Shown here in pieces: positions 7,553 through 12,167 of a stretch of DNA of 12,167 nucleotides. Each line of letters begins with the position of its first letter. Positions within the stretch are counted from its first letter, which is position 1. The DNA comes from Porticoccaceae bacterium (GTDB lineage: Bacteria > Pseudomonadota > Gammaproteobacteria > Pseudomonadales > Porticoccaceae), in contig JALOAH010000104.1 of NCBI GenBank assembly GCA_023228865.1, forward strand, positions 1 through 12,167. The letters run 5' to 3'. The notes below the pieces were generated by a model. That model saw nothing but the letters and a program-made list of their open reading frames with translations, ran no database searches and was not told the origin of the DNA. A program made the position numbers and the translations under genes.

Positions 7553-8389
7553 ATGGCAACAACCAAAATCAGCTTTGAATTCTTTCCGCCTAAAACCCCG
7601 GAAGGGCGGGAAAAGCTACTCGCCACCCGCGACCAGCTCGCGGTAGCGCAACCTGAATATTTTTCTGTCACCTATGGGGCTGGCGGCTCCACCAGGGATA
7701 ACACCAGAGATATCGTCCTGCAAATTCACAGCGACGGCTACGCTGTGGCGCCCCACCTGTCTTTTGGCGGCGATTCCGAAGAGGCTGTTCTCGGCCTGCT
7801 GCAAAGTTATAAGGATGCCGGTGTCCGCAAGCTGGTGGCGCTGCGCGGCGATATGCCCTCGGGGATGGGTATTCACAAGCTGGTCAATGCCAATGAACTG
7901 GTGGCCATTGTTCGCAAGCATTTTGGCGACCATTTTCATATCAATGTCGCCGCCTACCCGGAAATTCACCCGGACGCGCAAAATTACCAGCGGGATATTT
8001 TCTGGCTTGGCGAGAAATTACGCGCCGGTGCCGATTGCGCCATTACCCAGTATTTTTACAATGCCGATGCCTATTTCTATTTCATGGATGAATGCGCCCG
8101 GCAGGGGATCGACAAGCCCATTATTCCCGGCATTATGCCCATTACCAACTACCAGAACCTGGTGCGTTTTTCCGATGCCTGTGGCGCCGACATTCCCCGC
8201 TGGTTGCGCCAGCGCCTCAGCGCCTTTGGCGACGACAGCCAGGGACTCAAAGCTTTTGGCGAAGAAGTGGTGACTCGCCTGTGCGAAAAACTCCTCGCCG
8301 CAGGCGCACCCGGCTTTCATTTCTATACCATGAATCAGGCGGAGCCAACCCTGAGCATTGTTGCCAATCTGGGTATCAACAGGGGTTAA
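7553..8389 (+). CDS. metF: 5,10-methylenetetrahydrofolate reductase
   Basis: MetF is an FAD-dependent cytoplasmic enzyme reducing 5,10-methylene-THF to 5-methyl-THF, the methyl donor for making methionine from homocysteine. The 278-residue protein is slightly shorter than the E. coli enzyme (about 296), mainly at the N-terminus. Visible blocks are ISFEFFPPKT (6-15, with Glu9 at the catalytic position), FSVTYGAGGSTRD (37-49), ALRGDMPSG (96-104, with the flavin-site Asp100), AAYPEIHPDA (133-142), DCAITQYFYNAD (161-172) and PGIMPITNY (192-200). The start at 7553 is preceded only by a weak GGAAC. It follows ahcY by 94 bp and precedes rsmE by 28 bp, consistent with one operon. AhcY makes homocysteine and MetF the methyl donor for the same next step. 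Confidence 0.97.
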   Translation: MATTKISFEFFPPKTPEGREKLLATRDQLAVAQPEYFSVTYGAGGSTRDNTRDIVLQIHSDGYAVAPHLSFGGDSEEAVLGLLQSYKDAGVRKLVALRGDMPSGMGIHKLVNANELVAIVRKHFGDHFHINVAAYPEIHPDAQNYQRDIFWLGEKLRAGADCAITQYFYNADAYFYFMDECARQGIDKPIIPGIMPITNYQNLVRFSDACGADIPRWLRQRLSAFGDDSQGLKAFGEEVVTRLCEKLLAAGAPGFHFYTMNQAEPTLSIVANLGINRG

Positions 8390-8417
8390 TTGACGCTCAC
8401 AGGGCAGAAAACAGCAC

Positions 8418-9146
8418 ATGCGCATCACGCGAATTTTTACCGATCAGCCCCTCCACCACCACGGCGAGGTGACACTGGGCAAGGACGCAGGGCGCCATCT
8501 GGTGACGGTTTTACGCCAGAAACCCGGCGATGCCGTCTGCCTGTTTAATGGCCAGGGCGGCGAATTTTACGGCGAGATTATCGCCGCCGATGCCAAGCAA
8601 GTGGTGGTTGGGATTGGCGCTTTTGATGCCGACAATCGCCAATCCCCGCTGAAAACACTGCTGGGCATTGGTATCTCCCGTGGCGAGCGTTTTGAATGGG
8701 TCTTGCAGAAGGCCACCGAACTGGGGGTAACCGAGATTTTTCCCCTCTATACCGAGCGCACTGAAGTCAAACTCAAAGGCGATCGTGAAGATAAAAAACA
8801 CAGCCGCTGGCAACAGGTGATTATCAGCGCCTGCGAACAAAGTGGCCGCAATCTGTTGCCGGTTCTGCACCCGCCGCAACCTTTGACTCACTATCTCAAC
8901 ATTGACGCCGACATCAGGTTGCTGCTTCACCACCGTTCAAACCAGACTCTGCAAACATTGGCCAACCTTCAACCAGCTTCCGCCGCATTGCTGATTGGCC
9001 CGGAAGGGGGATTGTCAGAAAGCGAAATACACCAAGCGGGTGAAAAGGGTTTCCAGAGTTTGACCCTGGGGTCGCGGATTTTGCGCACCGAAACCGCGCC
9101 GCTGGCGGTTTTAAGTGTTTTGCAGGGGCTGTGGGGGGATTTCTAG
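8418..9146 (+). CDS. rsmE: 16S rRNA (uracil1498-N3)-methyltransferase
   Basis: RsmE methylates N3 of U1498 in the 16S rRNA of the small ribosomal subunit, using SAM. The 242 residues fit the family. There is a small N-terminal RNA-binding domain (MRITRIFTDQPL, HLVTVLRQKPGD 27-38, LFNGQGGEFYGEI 42-54). A SPOUT trefoil-knot domain follows with QKATELGVTEI (97-107), ACEQSGRN (138-145), LIGPEGGLSESE (192-203) and LGSRILRTETAPLAVL (217-232), the last two forming the SAM-binding knot. The start at 8418 has only a weak AGGG about a dozen bases upstream. It closes the five-gene run as a SAM consumer; the functional link is general rather than specific. Transcription probably ends in the palindromic element starting at 9179. 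Confidence 0.96.
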   Translation: MRITRIFTDQPLHHHGEVTLGKDAGRHLVTVLRQKPGDAVCLFNGQGGEFYGEIIAADAKQVVVGIGAFDADNRQSPLKTLLGIGISRGERFEWVLQKATELGVTEIFPLYTERTEVKLKGDREDKKHSRWQQVIISACEQSGRNLLPVLHPPQPLTHYLNIDADIRLLLHHRSNQTLQTLANLQPASAALLIGPEGGLSESEIHQAGEKGFQSLTLGSRILRTETAPLAVLSVLQGLWGDF

Positions 9147-9178
9147 CATGAGATTTCCTGACAGGGCAAATACCCTCA

Positions 9179-9304
9179 GCTATGGAAACTCTGATTTCTG
9201 ATTAATGTCATTCCCGCGCAGCGGGACTCTATAATCGCTTGATTTTTCTGGACTCCCGCCTGTGCGGGAGTGACGAAAACAGAATGAATCAGAGCTTCCC
9301 TAGC
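9179..9304. repeat. Palindromic MITE/REPIN-like element between convergent genes
   Basis: The ends GCTATGGAAACTCTGATT (9179-9196) and, on the minus strand, GCTAGGGAAGCTCTGATT (9304-9287) form terminal inverted repeats identical at 16 of 18 bases. Inside, two hairpins face each other: TCCCGC/GCGGGA (9212-9226) and CTCCCGC/GCGGGAG (9253-9270). They belong to two inverted copies of a GTCATTCCCGCG-type sequence (9207-9274). Repeats of this core type are widespread between genes in many Proteobacteria. The 126-bp element encodes no protein and resembles a small non-autonomous mobile element. It lies between convergent rsmE and uup and could act as a terminator for both. Confidence 0.75.
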
Positions 9305-9329
9305 AAGCTGGGGTTGCGGTGATGTTTTA

Positions 9330-11234
9330 CTACAGTTCCGCCCAGCGTCCAAAACAGTTTTCCAGGGCGGCCTGGGCATCCGCCAGGGCTTTCAGGTGTT
9401 TTTCAATGTCGGCCTTATCCCGCTGATAAAAATCGGGGGCGGCTATCATTGTTTCCAGTTTAGCAATGTCTCCCTCCAGCTTTTCGATCTGGCCGGGCAG
9501 GCTGTCCAATTCCCGCTGATCCTTATAGCTGCGTTTTTTCTGTTTCGGTGCCGCCTCTTTGGCGACTACTGTTTCGCTGTTTGGAATTTTTTGCGATTCC
9601 GGCGAATCCTCTAGCGATATATTTTTCTGGCGTTTATCGCCCTGGGCGTAGAGTTTGCCGCCTTTCGCCGCCCAGTCGCTGTAGCCGCCGACATAATCGC
9701 TGACAACACCTTCACCTTCAAAAACCAGGATACTGGTAACCACATTGTCCATAAAGGAGCGGTCGTGGCTCACCAGCAATAATGTGCCGTCAAAATTGAT
9801 GAGAATTTCTTCCAGCAACTCCAGAGTTTCAATATCGAGATCGTTGGTGGGTTCGTCGAGCACCAGTACATTGGCGGGCTTGCTGAACAGCTTGGCAAGA
9901 ATGGCGCGATTTTGCTCTCCGCCAGACAGCGCCTTCACCGGCGTGCGGATGCGCTCCGGTGTAAACAGAAAATCGCTGAGATAACTGATGCCGTGGCGAT
10001 CCTTGCCGTTGATGGTGATAAATTCCCGGCCTTCGCAGATGTTGTCGAGCAAATTGCGCTCTGGATCGAGCTGCTGGCGCAGCTGGTCAAAATACGCCAC
10101 CTCCAGTTTTGTGCCCAGCTTGACCTCCCCCTCTTCCGGCTGCAACTGGCCGAGGAGAATTTTCAGCAGGGTGCTTTTTCCGGCACCGTTGGCGCCGACA
10201 ATGCCAATTCTGTCGCCGCGAATAATGGTTGTCGTCAGGTTTTTAATGATGGGACGACCCCCATAGCTCTGGCTGACATGCTTGAGCTCGGCGACAATTT
10301 TGCCGGAGCGGTCGGCGCTTTCAACGGCAAAATCTGCGTTGCCCTGGCGCTCCCGGCGCGCCTGGCGTTCATCTCTCATTGCCTTGAGAGCTCGCACTCG
10401 GCCTTCGTTGCGGGTTCTGCGCGCCTTGATGCCCTGGCGAATCCATTTTTCCTCTTCGGCGAGGCGCTTGTCGAACAGCGCGTTAGCTCTTTCTTCCGAG
10501 GCCAGCTGCTCCTCCCTGTAAGTGAGAAAGCTGGTGTAATTGCCTTCCCAGGGAAACAGCTTGCCGCGATCGAGTTCGACAATCATATTGGTCACACGGG
10601 CAAGAAAGGTGCGGTCGTGGGTGACCAGCAGCAGAGCGCCGCGAAATTCATTGATCTGTTTTTCCAGCCATTCGATAGACGGAATATCCAGGTGGTTGGT
10701 GGGCTCATCGAGCAGAAGAATGTCGGGGTCGGACACCAGTGCTTTTGCCAGGGCAACCCGGCGGCGCCAGCCCCCGGACAGGGTTTTCATTTTGACATCT
10801 GCCTGCAATTCCAGCTGTGCCAGCACCGTGTCGACACGCTGCTGCAGACTCCAGCCATCCGCCGCTTCCAGCTTATGCTGGATCTGCTCCAACAATTTGA
10901 GATCGGGATTTGGCGCCATGATCAGGGCATGGTATTGCCGCAACCATTCGCCCACTTCATCCAGGCCGCTAGCGACGACATCGTAAACGCTGTCTTCATT
11001 GGCTTCCGGCAACTCCTGAGGAAGCCAGGACACCTTGACGCCAGGGCGTTTCCAACGCTCCCCACTGTCGGCAATGATTTCTCCGGCGATCATTTTCAGC
11101 AACGTGGTTTTGCCCTCGCCATTGCGACCGAGCACGCCAATTCGGTTACCTTTGCGCAGGGTAAGGCTGGCGGCGTCGAGAAGGACTTTCTGGCCATAAT
11201 GGAGGGAAACATTGTCGAGCTTTAATAGGGGCAT
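9330..11234 (-). CDS. uup: ABC-F family ATPase, Uup type
   Basis: This 634-residue soluble ABC-F protein has two ATPase domains and no membrane segments. Domain 1 has Walker A GRNGEGKT (36-43), signature LSGGW (152-156), Walker B LLLDEPTNHLD (173-183) and H-loop His206. A charged helical linker (about 235-305) follows. Domain 2 has GANGAGKST (347-355), LSGGE (436-440), LVLDEPTNDLD (457-467) and H-loop His490. A low-complexity stretch and a likely coiled coil (about 573-628) form the C-terminus, as in E. coli Uup (about 635 residues). ABC-F proteins act on ribosomes; Uup is tied to transposon precise excision and ribosome or DNA-structure transactions. The start at 11234 (MPLLKLDNVSLHYG) matches family N-termini. 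A start at 11309 would add 25 unrelated residues across the likely promoter. Convergent with rsmE. Confidence 0.93.
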   Translation of the reverse strand: MPLLKLDNVSLHYGQKVLLDAASLTLRKGNRIGVLGRNGEGKTTLLKMIAGEIIADSGERWKRPGVKVSWLPQELPEANEDSVYDVVASGLDEVGEWLRQYHALIMAPNPDLKLLEQIQHKLEAADGWSLQQRVDTVLAQLELQADVKMKTLSGGWRRRVALAKALVSDPDILLLDEPTNHLDIPSIEWLEKQINEFRGALLLVTHDRTFLARVTNMIVELDRGKLFPWEGNYTSFLTYREEQLASEERANALFDKRLAEEEKWIRQGIKARRTRNEGRVRALKAMRDERQARRERQGNADFAVESADRSGKIVAELKHVSQSYGGRPIIKNLTTTIIRGDRIGIVGANGAGKSTLLKILLGQLQPEEGEVKLGTKLEVAYFDQLRQQLDPERNLLDNICEGREFITINGKDRHGISYLSDFLFTPERIRTPVKALSGGEQNRAILAKLFSKPANVLVLDEPTNDLDIETLELLEEILINFDGTLLLVSHDRSFMDNVVTSILVFEGEGVVSDYVGGYSDWAAKGGKLYAQGDKRQKNISLEDSPESQKIPNSETVVAKEAAPKQKKRSYKDQRELDSLPGQIEKLEGDIAKLETMIAAPDFYQRDKADIEKHLKALADAQAALENCFGRWAEL

Positions 11235-11592
11235 AGGTTTATCTTTCACCGACGAGGCGGGCATTCTACACCAATTCCATGGCGCAATTGGGACGGGCTC
11301 TGCCTCCATGCTCCATCCATAATCGCGATTTCCGGGTGTACAGGCATTTTGATCTCAGCAGCATTTTCCTGCTAGGCTTGACCGCTTTATGGCTTAGGGA
11401 AACTCTTACATGGACACCGCCCGTTTGCCAAGTAACAATGGTTGACGTTAAGAATCGATCGCTGTCTTACATCCGGCCTGTTTGCGGAGTTTAATCTCCT
11501 GACTCTAATGGTGTTCGCCGACGGGGCCCTATCTGATTACCGGGGTTTATTTACCCCAAGAGTTTCCTTAGTACTTGTTGAGGCAGAATATT
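11235..11592. other. 358-bp divergent intergenic region, uup / carbonic anhydrase homologue
   Basis: No convincing gene is visible. For uup, the minus strand has a possible -10 TAGAAT (plus 11263-11268) about 28 bp before the start, without a good -35. A short inverted repeat, CCAATT/AATTGG (11271-11276 and 11286-11291), lies just upstream of it. For the rightward gene, TTGACC (11379-11384) and TTGACG (11432-11437) are -35-like, but neither has a clear -10. Small stems GGAG/CTCC and GGGGT/ACCCC occur before the rightward start. The region is longer than two simple promoters need, but I cannot assign a known RNA or riboswitch to it. Confidence 0.4.
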
Positions 11593-12117
11593 GTGATTTA
11601 TACACTTTCAGGAAAGACCCCGGTTCTCCATGGCGATGTGTTTATCGCTCCAGGCGCCCATGTTATCGGCGCCGTTGACATCGGCGCCAGCGCCAGCGTC
11701 TGGTTCAATGTGGTGATACGGGCAGACGACGACCGTATCACCATCGGTGAGGAGACCAATATTCAGGATGGCTCCGTTCTCCATGTGGACGCCGGTTCGC
11801 CAATGCGCATCGGCAGGGGTGTCGTGGTGGGTCATAAGGTCATGCTCCACGGCTGCACCATTGGCGACGGATCTCTCATTGGCATCAATGCCGTGGTGCT
11901 CAATGGCGCAAAAATTGGCAACCACTGCCTTATCGGCGCCAACAGCCTTATTCCCGAAAATGCCGTCATTCCTGACGGCTCCCTGGTTTTGGGGACTCCC
12001 GGAAAAGTCGTCCGTCAACTCAGCGAAAAAGAAATTGCCAAGATCGCTATGGGCGCGAAGCAATACTGTGCCAGAGCCCGGGAATATAAAAGCCAGTTGG
12101 TTGCCGGCACAACTTAA
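11593..12117 (+). CDS. Gamma-class carbonic anhydrase family protein (YrdA/PaaY-like)
   Basis: This 174-residue protein is a left-handed beta-helix of hexapeptide repeats, for example VIGAVDIGASASVWFNVVI (24-42) and TIGDGSLIGINAVVLNGAKI (89-108). It ends in a C-terminal helix. The three histidines that bind the metal in gamma carbonic anhydrases are present: His64 in SVLHVD, and His81 and His86 in GHKVMLHG. Arg43 and Gln58 in the VIRADD and NIQDGS blocks also match. The protein would be a trimer with zinc or iron at subunit interfaces. Many family members lack measured CO2 hydration activity, so the reaction is uncertain. I chose GTG at 11593, giving MIYTLSGKTP, because GAGG lies nine bases upstream. 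A TTG at 11575 would add six residues and place GAGG inside the gene. It is divergent from uup, with no evident partner in the window. Confidence 0.88.
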   Translation: MIYTLSGKTPVLHGDVFIAPGAHVIGAVDIGASASVWFNVVIRADDDRITIGEETNIQDGSVLHVDAGSPMRIGRGVVVGHKVMLHGCTIGDGSLIGINAVVLNGAKIGNHCLIGANSLIPENAVIPDGSLVLGTPGKVVRQLSEKEIAKIAMGAKQYCARAREYKSQLVAGTT

Positions 12118-12167
12118 TCTGGAAGTTGCGCCCGTTGCCAAAATTCTCCCCCCGAGCTCGAGGAAAA

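Noticed and set aside
9912..11225. Long plus-strand open frame (437 codons) opposite uup
   Set aside because: It is antisense to a protein with both full ATPase domains. Its translation shows no family motifs and its length follows from GC-rich codon use of the real gene.
11235..11309. N-terminal extension of the Uup-type protein to a start at 11309
   Set aside because: The 25 extra residues do not resemble ABC-F N-termini and cover the candidate -10 box. MPLLKLDNVSLHYG at 11234 fits the family.
11346..11353. ATTTTGAT, identical to the operator half-site near sahR
   Set aside because: It is a single half-site without its inverted partner. An 8-base match of this kind is expected by chance.

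Overview
The window (about 12.2 kb, moderately GC-rich, densely coding) looks like chromosomal DNA of a gammaproteobacterium, probably from the Pseudomonas/Cellvibrio/Spongiibacter side of the class. This rests on protein sequence character, on a regulator-metK pair near transketolase as I remember it from Pseudomonas, and on a Pseudomonas-type REP doublet. Genus-level placement is not possible from the sequence alone.

Layout. Minus strand, left: the 5' part of transketolase (tkt, running off the left edge), a secreted PhoA-type alkaline phosphatase, and an SLC13/DASS-type anion transporter. Transcription runs transporter, phosphatase, then tkt. Plus strand, centre (3743-9146): a compact run of five genes. 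These are an ArsR-type regulator fused to a SAM-methyltransferase-like domain (SahR type), metK (SAM synthetase), ahcY (SAH hydrolase), metF (methylene-THF reductase) and rsmE (16S rRNA m3U1498 methyltransferase). Right side: a minus-strand ABC-F ATPase of the Uup type, convergent with rsmE, then a divergent plus-strand gamma-carbonic-anhydrase-like protein.

The central block is a methyl-cycle operon. MetK makes SAM, methyltransferases such as RsmE convert it to SAH, AhcY hydrolyses SAH to homocysteine and adenosine, and MetF supplies the methyl donor for remethylation. The first gene encodes a regulator of the type known to sense SAH. A perfect 24-bp palindrome plus one extra half-site lies just upstream of it, in the 114-bp divergent region shared with the transporter-phosphatase pair. 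It is the likely operator.

Non-coding structure is the less ordinary part. There are two REPIN-like elements of unrelated sequence: a Pseudomonas-type REP doublet between metK and ahcY, and a GTCATTCCCGCG-type element with 18-bp terminal inverted repeats between rsmE and uup. A perfect 16-bp hairpin with a competing alternative pairing lies in front of tkt. A GGGAGAC repeat cluster with alternative pairings lies between ahcY and metF. A 358-bp divergent intergenic region lies between uup and the carbonic anhydrase gene. I see no CRISPR array, tRNA, rRNA, transposase, phage gene or defence gene. I found no clearly undescribed protein system.
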